This document shows positions 17,255 to 26,232 of a stretch of DNA of 37,064 nucleotides, piece by piece. The notes beneath the pieces are model-generated. The model was given only the letters and a program-made list of their open reading frames with translations, was not told the origin of the DNA and did no database searches. Source of the DNA: Nitratireductor sp. ZSWI3. Lineage in GTDB: Bacteria; Pseudomonadota; Alphaproteobacteria; Rhizobiales; Rhizobiaceae. A program made the translations under genes and the position numbers. Position 1 is the stretch's first letter; the number at the start of each line of letters is the position of its first letter. The stretch covers positions 1-37,064 of the forward strand of contig NZ_JANKOF010000042.1 of the NCBI RefSeq assembly GCF_024655565.1. The letters are read 5' to 3'.

Positions 17255-17283
17255 CCTTCCGTCCGGACCCAAGGGGCCCGGAC
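17255..17283 (-). promoter_or_regulatory. Hairpin abutting the lpxD ribosome-binding site
   Basis: On the minus strand GTCCGGGCCC and GGGTCCGGAC (one G-U pair) form a 10-bp stem with a 3-base loop at 17261-17283. The stem ends at the base before GGAAGG (17255-17260), the Shine-Dalgarno sequence of lpxD. There is no U-tract, so it is not a standard terminator. It may stabilise or process the bamA-lpxD mRNA, or tune lpxD translation. Confidence 0.55.
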
Positions 17284-17318
17284 CAATCAGGAGCGTGCCC
17301 GAATCCGCCTGGGGCCGA

Positions 17319-19655
17319 TTAGAACCGAGTGGAGATGCCGAAGTTGAAGTTCTGCACCTCGTCGGAATCCTCCTTGACGACCGGCACCGCGTAGTCGACG
17401 CGCAGCGGCCCGAAAGGCGATGCCCAGATCAGGCCGGCACCGACCGAAGCGCGCCAGTTCATGTCTGTACCGATCGCACCCGCCACGTCGCTGCCATAGA
17501 GCGTTGCCGCGTCGGCGAAGACGGCACCGCGCAATCCGAAGCTCTCCGGCAGGATCGGGAACGGGAACTGGGCTTCCGCCGAAGCGTTGAAGTAGGTCTT
17601 GCCGCCCAGATGATCCTTGGTCGTCGCGTCATACGGGCCAATGCCGTTGTAGTCGAAGCCGCGGATGATGCGGTCGCTGCTCGAGAAGTGATCGAACACG
17701 CGCAGGTCGCCGTCCCAGGCCTGGATGTGACCGGCGCCGACCGAGAAGAGCCCCACGAGATCAAGCTCGTCGGACAAGGTCTTGTAATAGGTGCCGCGAG
17801 CCGTCGCCTTGATGAACTTGGCATCGCCGCCGAGACCCGCCGCTTCCAACGTCAGATTGGCATAGATGCCGTCATGCGGGTTCTTCATGTCGTCGATCGT
17901 GTTGTAGATCAACGAACCGCTGACAGACGACTTGATCCACTTGCCTTCGTCAATGGCATCACGAATCGCGGTCGCCAAGCTGACGCAGTCGTCGCTTGCA
18001 TCGCAGGTATACTCTTCCTGCGTGTAGTTGTAGGCGAGCTGTGTAGACAGGGCTTCAGTGATCGGCAGGCCGAAGCGCACCGTCGCACCGGTCACGTCGC
18101 GATCGTAATCGTCGAAGCTGCGCGTGCGCTTGAAGACGTCGAAACCGGCGGCGATACGGCGCCCCAGAAAATAGGGTTCGGTGAAGGAGAACGAGTAGTC
18201 GCGCGAATCCCTGCCGCCGCCCGCTGCAAAGCGGATGAACTGGCCGCGGCCGAGGAAGTTGCGCTCCGTCACCGAGCCCTCGACAGAGAAGCCGCCGCCG
18301 CTGTCGCTCGTCTGCCCGGTCGAGTAGCCGGCGCCGATGGAGAACTCGCCGGTGGACTTTTCCACCACGTCGACCACCAGCACCACCTGATCGGGCTGCG
18401 AACCGGGAACCGTCGAGATGTTGACGGTCTGGAAGAAGTTCAGCGCCTCGAGACGGCGCTTGGCGCGCTGCACCAGCACCTGGTTGAAGGCGTCGCCCTC
18501 GCTCAAGTCGAACTCGCGGCGGATGACATAGTCGCGGGTGCGCTGGTTGCCGCGGATCTCGATGCGCTGGATATAGGCGCGCTGGCCCTCGTCGATCGAA
18601 TAGACGACGTCGATCTCGCGGGTCTCGAAGTTGCGGTTGCCGCGCGGCGTCACCTGGGCGAAGGCATAGCCCATGCCGGCGACCTGCTCGGTGAGCGCGA
18701 TGATCGAATCCTCGACGTCCTTGGCGCTGTAGACGCCGCCCTGGCGGGTCTTGACCTCGGACCGGAGCGTCTCGCCGTCGACGCCCGAAATGGTGCTCTC
18801 GATCTCGACATTGCCGAAGCGGTAGCGCTCGCCTTCCTCGACCACGAAGGTGACCGTGTAGGCGTTCTCCGCCTCGTCCAGCTCGGCATTCGAGGAGATG
18901 ACGCGGAAATCCGCATAGCCGCGATTGTAGTAGAAACGGCGCAGCGTCTCCTCGTCGGCGCGCAGGCGATTGTCGTCGTAGATATCGTTGCGCAGCAGGA
19001 ACGACATGAAGTTCGACTGCTTGGTGCTGATCACGTCCTTCAGGCGGCCGTCGCCGAAGGCGCTGTTGCCCTCGAAGTTGATCGCCTTGATCTTGGTACG
19101 GCCGCCTTCCTGAATGTCGAAAATGACATTGACGCGGCCATCCTCCAGCTCCTGGACACGGCCGGTGACGGTCGCGTCGTCGCGGCCGATGCGCCGGTAG
19201 GCCTCGCGAATCGTCTCCGCGTCGGCTTCCATCAACTGGTTCGAGAACGACTTGCGCGGCTGCAGCTGCACGGCGTCGGAGAGGTTGCGGTCCTTGATCT
19301 TCTTGTTGCCCTGGAACAGGACCTGATTGACGATCGAATATTCCTCGACCGTCACGACCAGCGCGCCACCCGACTGGGTGATCGAGACGTCAGCGAACAG
19401 ACCCGTCGAGAACAGGCGCTTCACCGCATCGTTCACATCGTCGTTCGAAAAGGAACGGCCCGGACGGATGTTGATGTAATTGCGGATGGTCTCCGCATCG
19501 ACGCGGCGGTTGCCGCGCACATCGATCCTGCTGACGGTTGCCGCCTCGGCGACCTGCACGGACGCGAATTCGATGGCGACTGTCCCCGTCATCACCACCC
19601 CCGCCGAAAGGGCTGCAGCCGAAACGGCGTTCATGAACCTGGAAGTTGGCTTCAT
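17319..19655 (-). CDS. bamA: Outer-membrane protein assembly factor BamA
   Basis: This is a 778-residue Omp85 protein, the core of the BAM complex that inserts beta-barrels into the outer membrane. It has a signal peptide at about 1-39 ending AEAA, five POTRA repeats at about 40-440 (the first starting VSRIDVRGNRRVDAETIR), and a 16-strand barrel. The lid-loop motif is IRGFDYNG, and the last residues NFGISTRF end in the expected Phe. An extracellular-type loop holds two Cys (TCDASDDC) that could form a disulfide, as in E. coli. The first ATG has no close Shine-Dalgarno sequence; Met8 is an alternative. It lies downstream of rseP with its own 215-base AT-rich upstream region. Confidence 0.97.
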   Translation of the reverse strand: MKPTSRFMNAVSAAALSAGVVMTGTVAIEFASVQVAEAATVSRIDVRGNRRVDAETIRNYINIRPGRSFSNDDVNDAVKRLFSTGLFADVSITQSGGALVVTVEEYSIVNQVLFQGNKKIKDRNLSDAVQLQPRKSFSNQLMEADAETIREAYRRIGRDDATVTGRVQELEDGRVNVIFDIQEGGRTKIKAINFEGNSAFGDGRLKDVISTKQSNFMSFLLRNDIYDDNRLRADEETLRRFYYNRGYADFRVISSNAELDEAENAYTVTFVVEEGERYRFGNVEIESTISGVDGETLRSEVKTRQGGVYSAKDVEDSIIALTEQVAGMGYAFAQVTPRGNRNFETREIDVVYSIDEGQRAYIQRIEIRGNQRTRDYVIRREFDLSEGDAFNQVLVQRAKRRLEALNFFQTVNISTVPGSQPDQVVLVVDVVEKSTGEFSIGAGYSTGQTSDSGGGFSVEGSVTERNFLGRGQFIRFAAGGGRDSRDYSFSFTEPYFLGRRIAAGFDVFKRTRSFDDYDRDVTGATVRFGLPITEALSTQLAYNYTQEEYTCDASDDCVSLATAIRDAIDEGKWIKSSVSGSLIYNTIDDMKNPHDGIYANLTLEAAGLGGDAKFIKATARGTYYKTLSDELDLVGLFSVGAGHIQAWDGDLRVFDHFSSSDRIIRGFDYNGIGPYDATTKDHLGGKTYFNASAEAQFPFPILPESFGLRGAVFADAATLYGSDVAGAIGTDMNWRASVGAGLIWASPFGPLRVDYAVPVVKEDSDEVQNFNFGISTRF

Positions 19656-19725
19656 TGGGTCTGAAAACCTCTATTCTCTTTATCCCCGCGGCGAGAAATC
19701 GCAAACGTCCTGCAAAGCAGCTACC

Positions 19726-19753
19726 GTAATAGCCAGATTTCCCCTACACGCAA
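19726..19753 (-). promoter_or_regulatory. Predicted bamA promoter
   Basis: On the minus strand TTGCGT (19748-19753) and TATTAC (19726-19731) are 16 bases apart, leaving a leader of about 65 bases. The whole rseP-bamA gap (19656-19870) is visibly richer in A+T than its surroundings. Just upstream of the -35 is GTTA-N8-TTAC (19762-19777), reminiscent of, but not matching, a CtrA site. A weak stem GGTAAA/TTTACC (19824-19848) follows the rseP stop. Confidence 0.4.
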
Positions 19754-19870
19754 GCCTTCTGGTTAATTTGCGTTTACGAACCCACCGACCGTGGCATTCG
19801 CGTCACGCCAAATTCAAAGCCATGGTAAATATCGCCTCAATTTTTACCCATTTCGCCTTTCCCGCGCCCT

Positions 19871-21010
19871 TCAGCAGCCGAACAGGTCATTCCAGAAAAC
19901 GAATCCCATGAATGCCAGAACGGCGAAGAGACCGACCCGATAGACAGCATCCATAACCCTCTCGGACACAGGCCGGCGCATCACGCCTTCTATGGCGTAG
20001 AACACCAGATGGCCGCCATCAAGGGGGGGTATGGGCAAAAGATTGAGAACGCCGATGCCGACTGACAATAATGCAACAAGCTGGACCAGCCATTCGAAGC
20101 CGAGCTGGGCGGCCCTGCCGGCCATGTCGGCGATCTTCACGGGTCCGCCGAGCTGGCAGCGGTCCTCGCGCCCGGCAACGAAGCGTTTCAGGAACTGCCC
20201 GGTGCGGTAGATGACATAGCCGGTTTCCCTGACCGCCTCGCCCACGGCCTCCAGCGGCCCATATTCGACGAGGCGCGGCTGGCCGACCTTTTCGTCGTTG
20301 ACCACGCCGATGACGCCGAGCTTCACGGTGTTGCCGAGCGCGTCCTGCTGCTCGCTCACCCGGGGCACGGCGACCAGTTCCACCTCGCGGCCGTCGCGGT
20401 TGACGACGAAGGACAATTCATCGCCCGCCCGTCCGGAAACGAGCCTCTGCACGTCGCCGAAGGTCTGCACCCTGGTGCCGTCGACGGAGACGAAACGGTC
20501 GCCGGGCTGGAACCCGGCCACGGCGGCCGGGCTGTCCGGCTGCACGTCGGCGACGGTCGGCTCCATCACGAAGCGGCCGAAGCCGGCGAACATCACGGCA
20601 AAAACGACGATCGTCAGGAGGAAATTGAAGAACGGACCGGCAAAAACCGTCGCCGCACGCTTCCAGACGGGCTGCGTGTGGAAAGCGACGCGCAGTTCCT
20701 CCGCGCTCAATTGTTCGGCGCCGTCGGTGTCGGGCTTGCTCGTCACCGACATGTCGCCGGTGAACTTGACGTAGCCGCCCAGCGGAATGGCGGAGAGCCT
20801 CCAGCGGGTGCCGTGCCGGTCGTTGAAGCCGAACAGCTCCGGCCCGAAGCCGATCGAGAAGGCCTTGACGCCGATGCCGCACCAGCGGCCGACGAGATAG
20901 TGACCCATCTCGTGCACGAACACGACCACCGTCAGCACGAACAGAAACGGGATGATGGTCCCGACAAGCAGGCTGTCCGTGCTGAAGAAGGATGTCAGAA
21001 ATTCGGTCAC
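19871..21010 (-). CDS. rseP: RIP metalloprotease RseP (M50, site-2-protease family)
   Basis: This is a 379-residue polytopic zinc protease that cuts membrane proteins within the bilayer; in Caulobacter and rhizobia the homologue is MmpA. The zinc motif HEMGH is at 33-37, a PDZ domain at about 120-200 (SPAAVAGFQPGDRFVSVDGTRV), and the third metal ligand Asp near 331 in NLLPIPPLDGGH. Only one clear PDZ domain is seen. The start is GTG, preceded by AGGTGAGA and giving the family N-terminus (TEFLTSFF). An in-frame ATG 44 codons upstream would add a non-membrane extension and is rejected. It is 186 bases after cdsA and not tightly coupled. Confidence 0.95.
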   Translation of the reverse strand: MTEFLTSFFSTDSLLVGTIIPFLFVLTVVVFVHEMGHYLVGRWCGIGVKAFSIGFGPELFGFNDRHGTRWRLSAIPLGGYVKFTGDMSVTSKPDTDGAEQLSAEELRVAFHTQPVWKRAATVFAGPFFNFLLTIVVFAVMFAGFGRFVMEPTVADVQPDSPAAVAGFQPGDRFVSVDGTRVQTFGDVQRLVSGRAGDELSFVVNRDGREVELVAVPRVSEQQDALGNTVKLGVIGVVNDEKVGQPRLVEYGPLEAVGEAVRETGYVIYRTGQFLKRFVAGREDRCQLGGPVKIADMAGRAAQLGFEWLVQLVALLSVGIGVLNLLPIPPLDGGHLVFYAIEGVMRRPVSERVMDAVYRVGLFAVLAFMGFVFWNDLFGC

Positions 21011-21196
21011 GATCGTCTCACCTGTTCGGCTTTGCCGGACTGCGTCTTGCCTGCGCATCCGCCCGGCCACCATGCCGGATTCGGGCTGCAGGTCGGTTAT
21101 AGACAAAGAGGCGCGCGGCCACCCTGCCCCGGACGAATCCACCCACGCTCACACCCTCCATGCCATCGCGGCGAATCCAAGGCAATTGGACCTCCC

Positions 21197-22054
21197 TCAA
21201 AAGGTGAAGAATGCGTGCGCGGGGGTCTCGAATCCGACCAGGATGGCGGCCAGGACATAGAAGGCGAGCGCGGCCGCCGTCAGCCCGTCAACACGGTCCA
21301 TGACACCGCCGTGACCGGGAATGAGATGGCTGGAATCTTTCACGCCCTGGCTGCGCTTCAGCGCCGATTCGAACAGATCGCCGAGCTGAGAGATCACCGC
21401 CAGGACGAGCGCCGTGGCGGCCATGACCAGGATGCCGTGCACCGCGCTCTCATGGAACGCGAAGGCCGCCCCCGCCAGGACGGCGAAGAGCGCCCCGCCG
21501 ATCGCCCCGCTCCAGGTCTTGCCGGGGGAGATGGAGGGCGCGAGCTTGGCTCCGCCGATCGCCCGGCCGGTGAAATAGGCCATGACATCGGTGGTCCAGA
21601 CCACTGCGAACAGGAACAGGATGGCGGCGAGCCCGGCGCTGTCGTCGCCGCGCAGGTGGGCGAGCGCCAGGGCAGGAGCCGCCGCATAGGCAAGACCGGC
21701 GGTCGCCGTAAGGCCGTTGCCGATGACCAGGCCGTGAAGGGCGACGACGACCAGGGCGCCCAGTAGGACCGCGAGGACGAGCACCGCCGGCTTGCCGGCG
21801 ATCATCAGCAGCAGGACCACCGCCAGGAAGAGAGCCGACACCGCGGCATGCGCACGCACGAGAGGCGTTCGGCGCATGGCGATCCATTCGTAGAAGATCG
21901 CCCCGGACATCGCCGCCGCCATGATGCGGAACGGCAATCCGCCAAGATAGGTAACGGTGAGCACCACCGCGCCCAGCACCAGCGACGACATGATCCGCAG
22001 TTGCAGATTGCTGCGCCCGGATTTGGGCTGCGGACCGTCGGCGGGAGCCGTCAT
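21197..22054 (-). CDS. cdsA: Phosphatidate cytidylyltransferase
   Basis: This 285-residue membrane enzyme makes CDP-diacylglycerol from CTP and phosphatidate, the branch point of phospholipid synthesis. It has about eight hydrophobic segments. The CDP-diglyceride signature near the C-terminus is complete: [20 protein letters not shown] followed by [27 protein letters not shown] near residue 177 is also typical. The ATG overlaps the uppS TGA in ATGA. In many bacteria dxr follows cdsA; here the next gene is rseP after a 186-base gap in which I see no gene. Confidence 0.95.
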   Translation of the reverse strand: MTAPADGPQPKSGRSNLQLRIMSSLVLGAVVLTVTYLGGLPFRIMAAAMSGAIFYEWIAMRRTPLVRAHAAVSALFLAVVLLLMIAGKPAVLVLAVLLGALVVVALHGLVIGNGLTATAGLAYAAAPALALAHLRGDDSAGLAAILFLFAVVWTTDVMAYFTGRAIGGAKLAPSISPGKTWSGAIGGALFAVLAGAAFAFHESAVHGILVMAATALVLAVISQLGDLFESALKRSQGVKDSSHLIPGHGGVMDRVDGLTAAALAFYVLAAILVGFETPAHAFFTF

Positions 22055-22767
22055 AGCGCGGCTTCGCGCGCCGTGACACCGCCGAAGCGGCGTTCGCGCT
22101 CGGAGAAGGTGGCGATCGCAGCGGCCAGGTCGTCGCGGCTGAAATCCGGCCACAGGCAGGGCAGGAAGACGAACTCCGCATAGGCGGCCTGCCACAGCAG
22201 GAAGTTGGATAGGCGCTGCTCGCCGCTGGTGCGGATGATGAGGTCGGGATCGGGAATACCGGCCGTATCGAGATAGGCGCCGAACCGCTCGGGCGTCAGA
22301 GCATCGAGACCGGTCCTGCCGGCCTCGATGTCCTTCAGCGCGGCTCTGGCCGCGCGCAGGATCTCGTCGCGCGAGCCGTAATTGAAGGCGATCACCAGGT
22401 TCATGCCGGTGTTGCCGGCGGTGAGGTTCTCGGCCTCCTCCAGCAGCGCCTTGATGTCCGGTTGCAGATTGTCACGGTCGCCGACGATGCGAACGCGCAC
22501 GCCGTTCTGGTGGAGTTCGGCAAGGTCGCGCCGGATGAACAGGCGCAGGAGCCCCATCAGGTCGTTGACCTCCGAGGGCGGACGCGACCAGTTCTCCGAC
22601 GAGAAGGCGTAGACGGTGAGCCAGGAAATGCCGAGCTCGCCGGCATTGCGGACCGCCTTGCGCAGGGCCTCCACGCCGGCGCGGTGTCCGGCGCGGCGCG
22701 GCAATCCACGGGCCTCGGCCCAGCGGCCGTTGCCATCCATGATGATCGCCACATGCGCGGGCTTCAT
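22051..22767 (-). CDS. uppS: Undecaprenyl (isoprenyl) diphosphate synthase
   Basis: This 238-residue cis-prenyltransferase makes the C55 carrier lipid for peptidoglycan and polysaccharide. The catalytic Asp11 lies in [26 protein letters not shown] and the C-terminal [22 protein letters not shown], with the substrate-binding Arg and Ser residues, are intact. Two starts compete: the ATG at 22767 has GGGGGAGG seven bases upstream and begins MKPAHVAII; the ATG at 22794 adds nine residues and has GGAGG four bases away. I prefer the former for spacing. The gene lies between frr and cdsA, overlapping cdsA by four bases. Confidence 0.95.
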   Translation of the reverse strand: MKPAHVAIIMDGNGRWAEARGLPRRAGHRAGVEALRKAVRNAGELGISWLTVYAFSSENWSRPPSEVNDLMGLLRLFIRRDLAELHQNGVRVRIVGDRDNLQPDIKALLEEAENLTAGNTGMNLVIAFNYGSRDEILRAARAALKDIEAGRTGLDALTPERFGAYLDTAGIPDPDLIIRTSGEQRLSNFLLWQAAYAEFVFLPCLWPDFSRDDLAAAIATFSERERRFGGVTAREAAL

Positions 22768-22831
22768 CGAACTGCCTCCCCCTGTTGCGGTCATGCGACC
22801 TCCAGAGAAGCCGTCAGATCGCGATGATTTT

Positions 22832-22847
22832 AGGTCGCTCTAGACCT
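22832..22847. repeat. Possible half-decayed palindromic repeat across the frr stop
   Basis: AGGTC (22832-22836) and GACCT (22843-22847) form an inverted pair that spans the frr stop codon. The left flank, GATGATTTT, resembles one half of a Rhizobiales intergenic palindrome that I recall (GATTTTAGGTCG mirrored by CGACCTAAAATC); the right flank has diverged. It may be a remnant that fixed the 3' end of frr, or chance. Confidence 0.3.
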
Positions 22848-23400
22848 GCATGATCTCGGCTTCTTTCTCGACGAGCAGCTTGTCGATCACGGTGATCGTC
22901 TCATCCGTCATCTTCTGCACCCGGTCGGACTGGCCGTGCAACTCGTCCTGGCTGATCTCGCCGTCCTTTTCGGCCTTTTTGAGATGCTCCATGCCGTCGC
23001 GGCGCACATGGCGCGCGGCGATGCGGGCATTCTCGGCATATTGATGGGCGATCTTGACCAGTTCCTTGCGCCGCTCCTCGTTGAGCTCGGGCAGCGGGAT
23101 GCGCAGCGTCGCGCCGTCGACGATCGGGTTGAAGCCGAGATTGCTCTCGCGGATCGCCTTGTCGACCGCCTGTACCATGCCCTGGTCCCAGACGGCGACC
23201 GAGATCATGCGCGGCTCGGGAACGGAGATGGTGGCCACCTGATTGATGGGCATCGAGGCGCCATAGGCCTCCACCTGGATCGGATCGAGCAGATTGGCGG
23301 AGGCCCGCCCCGTCCGCAAAGACGCCAGATCGTGCTGGAAGGCCGTTGCCGCGCCCTCCATACGACGCTTCAGATCCTTGAAATCAATGCCTTCGGCCAT
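22840..23400 (-). CDS. frr: Ribosome-recycling factor
   Basis: This 186-residue RRF, with EF-G, splits the post-termination ribosome. The family pattern is clear from end to end: [21 protein letters not shown] near 22-42, the [16 protein letters not shown] domain II segment, [18 protein letters not shown] near 98-115, and [10 protein letters not shown] near 128-137. AAGGAG lies seven bases before the ATG. It follows pyrH by 11 bases and precedes uppS by 45-72 bases, the classic pyrH-frr-uppS-cdsA order. Confidence 0.97.
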   Translation of the reverse strand: MAEGIDFKDLKRRMEGAATAFQHDLASLRTGRASANLLDPIQVEAYGASMPINQVATISVPEPRMISVAVWDQGMVQAVDKAIRESNLGFNPIVDGATLRIPLPELNEERRKELVKIAHQYAENARIAARHVRRDGMEHLKKAEKDGEISQDELHGQSDRVQKMTDETITVIDKLLVEKEAEIMQV

Positions 23401-23411
23401 GTCTGATCTCC

Positions 23412-24161
23412 TTACGCACCCGCACGCTGTTCTGCATCGGCATCATCGGCCACGATCGTGCAATGGCCGCCGCCTCTCAGGATGGCGTTGAAGCCGCCCT
23501 CTTCATGAATCGAAAAGACGATTATCGGAATGTGGTTCTCGCGCGCAAGGGCAATCGCCGCCGTGTCCATGATCGCCAGGTTATCGCGGATAACCTGTGC
23601 GTGGCTGACCCGGTCGAAGCGCTTGGCGCCGGGGTCGCGGCGCGGATCGGCCGTGTAGACCCCGTCCACCTGCGTTCCCTTGAAAAGAGCGTCGGCACCG
23701 ATCTCGGCGGCGCGCAGCGCGGCGGCCGAATCGGTGGTGAAAAACGGATTGCCGGTGCCGCCGGCGAAGATCACCACCCGGCCGGCATTCATGTAGGCCA
23801 TGGCCTGACGCTGCGAAAAACTCTCGCAGAGCTCCGGCATGGCGATGGCCGAAAGCACCACCGCGTCGACGCCGAGCTTGACCAGCGAGGTGCGCAGCGC
23901 CAGCGAGTTGATGACGGTGGCGAGCATGCCCATGTGATCGCCCGTCACGCGGTCGCCGCCCTTGGAGGCCACGGCGACACCGCGGAAAATATTGCCGCCG
24001 CCGATCACCACGCCCACTTCGACGCCGAGCTTGCGCGCCTCGGCGATGTCGGCGGCGATCCGGTCGACCACCGAGACGTCGATCCCGAACCCCTGCTCGC
24101 CCATGAGGGCCTCGCCTGATGCCTTCAACACAACGCGCCGGAAGCGTGGGGTCTCGCTCAT
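23412..24161 (-). CDS. pyrH: Uridylate (UMP) kinase
   Basis: This 249-residue bacterial UMP kinase of the amino-acid-kinase fold converts UMP to UDP. Marks are [12 protein letters not shown] near 10-21, [10 protein letters not shown] near 52-61, the [15 protein letters not shown] helix, and [18 protein letters not shown] near 135-152. GGAG lies eight bases before the ATG. The frame extends 38 codons upstream into a structured intergenic region, but that extension is not conserved in character and has no ribosome-binding site. It heads pyrH-frr-uppS-cdsA; the 140-base gap to tsf holds two palindromic elements. Confidence 0.97.
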   Translation of the reverse strand: MSETPRFRRVVLKASGEALMGEQGFGIDVSVVDRIAADIAEARKLGVEVGVVIGGGNIFRGVAVASKGGDRVTGDHMGMLATVINSLALRTSLVKLGVDAVVLSAIAMPELCESFSQRQAMAYMNAGRVVIFAGGTGNPFFTTDSAAALRAAEIGADALFKGTQVDGVYTADPRRDPGAKRFDRVSHAQVIRDNLAIMDTAAIALARENHIPIIVFSIHEEGGFNAILRGGGHCTIVADDADAEQRAGA

Positions 24162-24198
24162 TTCAAAGTCTCCAATATGCGCATTTGCGTTACACGAA

Positions 24199-24224
24199 GG
24201 GCGCCGCGTTGTCACGCGACGCCC
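24199..24224 (-). terminator. Strong hairpin in the tsf-pyrH gap
   Basis: On the minus strand GGGCGTCGCGT and ACGCGGCGCCC pair over 11 positions with one T-G wobble and a GACA loop. It is followed by TTCGTGTAA, a poor U-tract. It lies after tsf and 37 bases before pyrH. It could terminate part of the rpsB-tsf transcription or serve as an mRNA processing or stability element. Confidence 0.45.
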
Positions 24225-24250
24225 CTCATTATCAACGGCGATACCGGCGG

Positions 24251-24288
24251 TGCGATCCTGGCAGATGGCAGCCATCTGCTCGGATCAG
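24251..24288. repeat. Short palindromic repeat, copy 1
   Basis: The core GCAGATGGC-A-GCCATCTGC (24261-24279) is a perfect 9-bp inverted repeat, flanked by GATCC (24254-24258) and GGATC (24282-24286), which also pair. It closely matches 34474-34510: TGCGATCCTG is identical at the left, and CAGATGG and ATCTG are shared. The base pair at the arm tip is G-C here and A-T in the other copy. It lies 14 bases after the tsf stop. Confidence 0.7.
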
Positions 24289-24301
24289 ACCACGGGACCG
24301 T

Positions 24302-25225
24302 CTATTTCTTGACCGCGGCGGCCACTTCGGCGGCAAAATCCGACTCTTCGCGCTCCACGCCCTCGCCGAGGGCAAGGCGTACGAAGCCGGTGATCTTCGC
24401 CGGAGCGCCGATCTCCTTCTCAGCCTCGGCCAGCGCCTTCTCGACCGTCAGGTCGGGATTGATGACGAAGGCCTGCTTCAGGAGGACGACCTCCTCGAAG
24501 AACTTGCGCATGCGGCCCTCGACCATCTTCTCGATGATGTTCTCCGGCTTGCCGGACTGGCGCGCCTGGTCCGAGAAGATGTCCTTCTCGCGGGCGACTG
24601 CGGCCGGGTCGACCTCGGCCTCGGTCAGCGCCAGCGGGTTGGTGGCGGCCACGTGCATGGCGACCTGGCGGCCGAAGGCGCGCGCGGCATCGGCATTGCC
24701 CGTCGTCTCGACGGCCACCAGCACGCCAAGCTTGCCGAGACCGTCGGTCACGGCGTTGTGCACATAGGTGGCGACCGCGCCATTGGCGACGGAAAGCTTG
24801 GCCGAACGGCGCAGCGTCATGTTCTCGCCGATCGTGCCGATGGCGTCCTTGATCGTGTCGGCGACGGACTTGCCGCTCGACGGATAGGTCGCGGCCGCAA
24901 CGGCGTCCAGCGTGCCGTCGGTGCCGAGCGCCACGGAAGCGATGTTGCTCACCAGCTCCTGGAAGGCATCGTTGCGCGCAACGAAGTCGGTCTCGGAGTT
25001 GACCTCGACCAGAACCGCGCTATCGGTGCCCGCCGCGACGCCGATCAGGCCCTCGGCCGCCGTGCGGCCGGCCTTCTTGTCGGCCTTCGCAATGCCCTTC
25101 TTGCGCAGCCAGTCAATGGCTGCTTCCATGTCGCCATTGGTTTCGGTCAGGGCTGCCTTGCAGTCCATCATGCCCGCGCCGCTCTTCTCGCGCAGTTCCT
25201 TCACCTGTGCTGCTGAAATGCTCAT
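24302..25225 (-). CDS. tsf: Elongation factor Ts
   Basis: This 307-residue EF-Ts recycles EF-Tu by GDP/GTP exchange. The N-terminal UBA-like domain ([20 protein letters not shown]) is followed by [13 protein letters not shown] near residues 79-91, in the usual TDFV position, and a coiled-coil region containing [20 protein letters not shown] lies five bases before the ATG. Seven further in-frame codons upstream begin with another ATG, but the ribosome-binding site supports the call. It follows rpsB by 110 bases, with a terminator-like hairpin between, as expected for an attenuated rpsB-tsf unit. Confidence 0.97.
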   Translation of the reverse strand: MSISAAQVKELREKSGAGMMDCKAALTETNGDMEAAIDWLRKKGIAKADKKAGRTAAEGLIGVAAGTDSAVLVEVNSETDFVARNDAFQELVSNIASVALGTDGTLDAVAAATYPSSGKSVADTIKDAIGTIGENMTLRRSAKLSVANGAVATYVHNAVTDGLGKLGVLVAVETTGNADAARAFGRQVAMHVAATNPLALTEAEVDPAAVAREKDIFSDQARQSGKPENIIEKMVEGRMRKFFEEVVLLKQAFVINPDLTVEKALAEAEKEIGAPAKITGFVRLALGEGVEREESDFAAEVAAAVKK

Positions 25226-25248
25226 CGTCGCCTCTTCATCATTCATCT

Positions 25249-25289
25249 AAACAAAACGGCCGCGAAGCCTGTGGTCTGCCGCGCGGCCG
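25249..25289 (-). terminator. Attenuator/terminator between rpsB and tsf
   Basis: On the minus strand CGGCCGCG (25282-25289) and CGCGGCCG (25257-25264) form an 8-bp all-GC stem, followed at once by TTTTGTTT. The loop of 17 bases is large. It lies 46 bases after the rpsB stop and 23 bases before the tsf ATG, so it would reduce tsf relative to rpsB transcription. Confidence 0.75.
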
Positions 25290-25335
25290 CCGCGGAGCGT
25301 TGCGCGCCCCGCATTCTCATACGGTACGGCGCTTC

Positions 25336-26115
25336 TTAAGCGTCCTTGCCCTCTTCGGAGCCCTCTTCGAGGACCGGCTCGGACGGAGCCTCGACCGCTG
25401 CACCGACGTCGATGCCCATCGCGCCCTGCTGACGCTCGATGCCGTCGATGGCGGCGCGCGAGATCAGGTCGCAATAAAGAGCAAGGGCGCGCGCGGCGTC
25501 GTCATTGCCCGGGATCGGGTAATCGACCACGTCGGGATCGCAGTTCGAATCGACGATGGCGACCACCGGGATGCCGAGGCGCTTGGCCTCCTGCACGGCG
25601 ATGGCTTCCTTGTTGGTGTCGATCACGAACATCAGGTCCGGCGTCGAGCCCATGTCGCGGATGCCGCCGAGGGCGCGGTCCAGCTTCTCGCGCTCGCGCT
25701 CGAGGTTGAGGCGCTCCTTCTTGGTGAAGCCCTGGGCTTCCGAAGCGAGCAGCTCGTCCAGCTTGCGCAGGCGCTGGATCGAATTGGAGATCGTCTTCCA
25801 GTTGGTCAGCATGCCGCCGAGCCAGCGCGCATTCACATAATACTGCGCGGACCGCTTGGCGGCGTCCGCCACGATGTCCGAAGCCTGGCGCTTGGTGCCG
25901 ACGAACAGGATGCGGCCGCCCTTGGCAACCGTATCGGACACGACCTTGAGCGCCTGGTGCATCAGCGGCACGGTCTGGCTGAGATCGATGATGTGGACGT
26001 TGTTGCGGGCGCCGAAGATGTAGTTCCCCATCTTCGGGTTCCAGCGGTGAGTCTGGTGGCCAAAGTGAACACCAGCCTCGAGAAGCTGGCGCATGCTGAT
26101 ATCGGGCAGAGCCAT
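25336..26115 (-). CDS. rpsB: 30S ribosomal protein S2
   Basis: This is a 259-residue S2 of the small ribosomal subunit. The signature [22 protein letters not shown] lies at the N-terminus, [12 protein letters not shown] near residue 67, [14 protein letters not shown] near 96, and [19 protein letters not shown] near 158. The C-terminus carries an acidic tail ([10 protein letters not shown]), as in other alphaproteobacteria. AAAGGAAA precedes the ATG. A strong promoter is present 118 bases upstream. The leader of about 110 bases contains a compact GGCGG/CCGCC hairpin that could be the site of S2 autoregulation; that role is inferred from other bacteria. Confidence 0.98.
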   Translation of the reverse strand: MALPDISMRQLLEAGVHFGHQTHRWNPKMGNYIFGARNNVHIIDLSQTVPLMHQALKVVSDTVAKGGRILFVGTKRQASDIVADAAKRSAQYYVNARWLGGMLTNWKTISNSIQRLRKLDELLASEAQGFTKKERLNLEREREKLDRALGGIRDMGSTPDLMFVIDTNKEAIAVQEAKRLGIPVVAIVDSNCDPDVVDYPIPGNDDAARALALYCDLISRAAIDGIERQQGAMGIDVGAAVEAPSEPVLEEGSEEGKDA

Positions 26116-26232
26116 TCAAGTTTCCTTTCCGGTTGAACCTCCACGGACCGTCAGGCGGAAACCCGCCACCGGAGGCGCCGACCGGATGTCTCCCGGCCGA
26201 GACCTATTGGTCCGTGTGTGGAATGCGCGCGC

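Noticed and set aside
24162-24275. 38-codon extension of pyrH
   Set aside because: It runs into the hairpin and repeat region, has no ribosome-binding site and adds nothing typical of UMP kinases.
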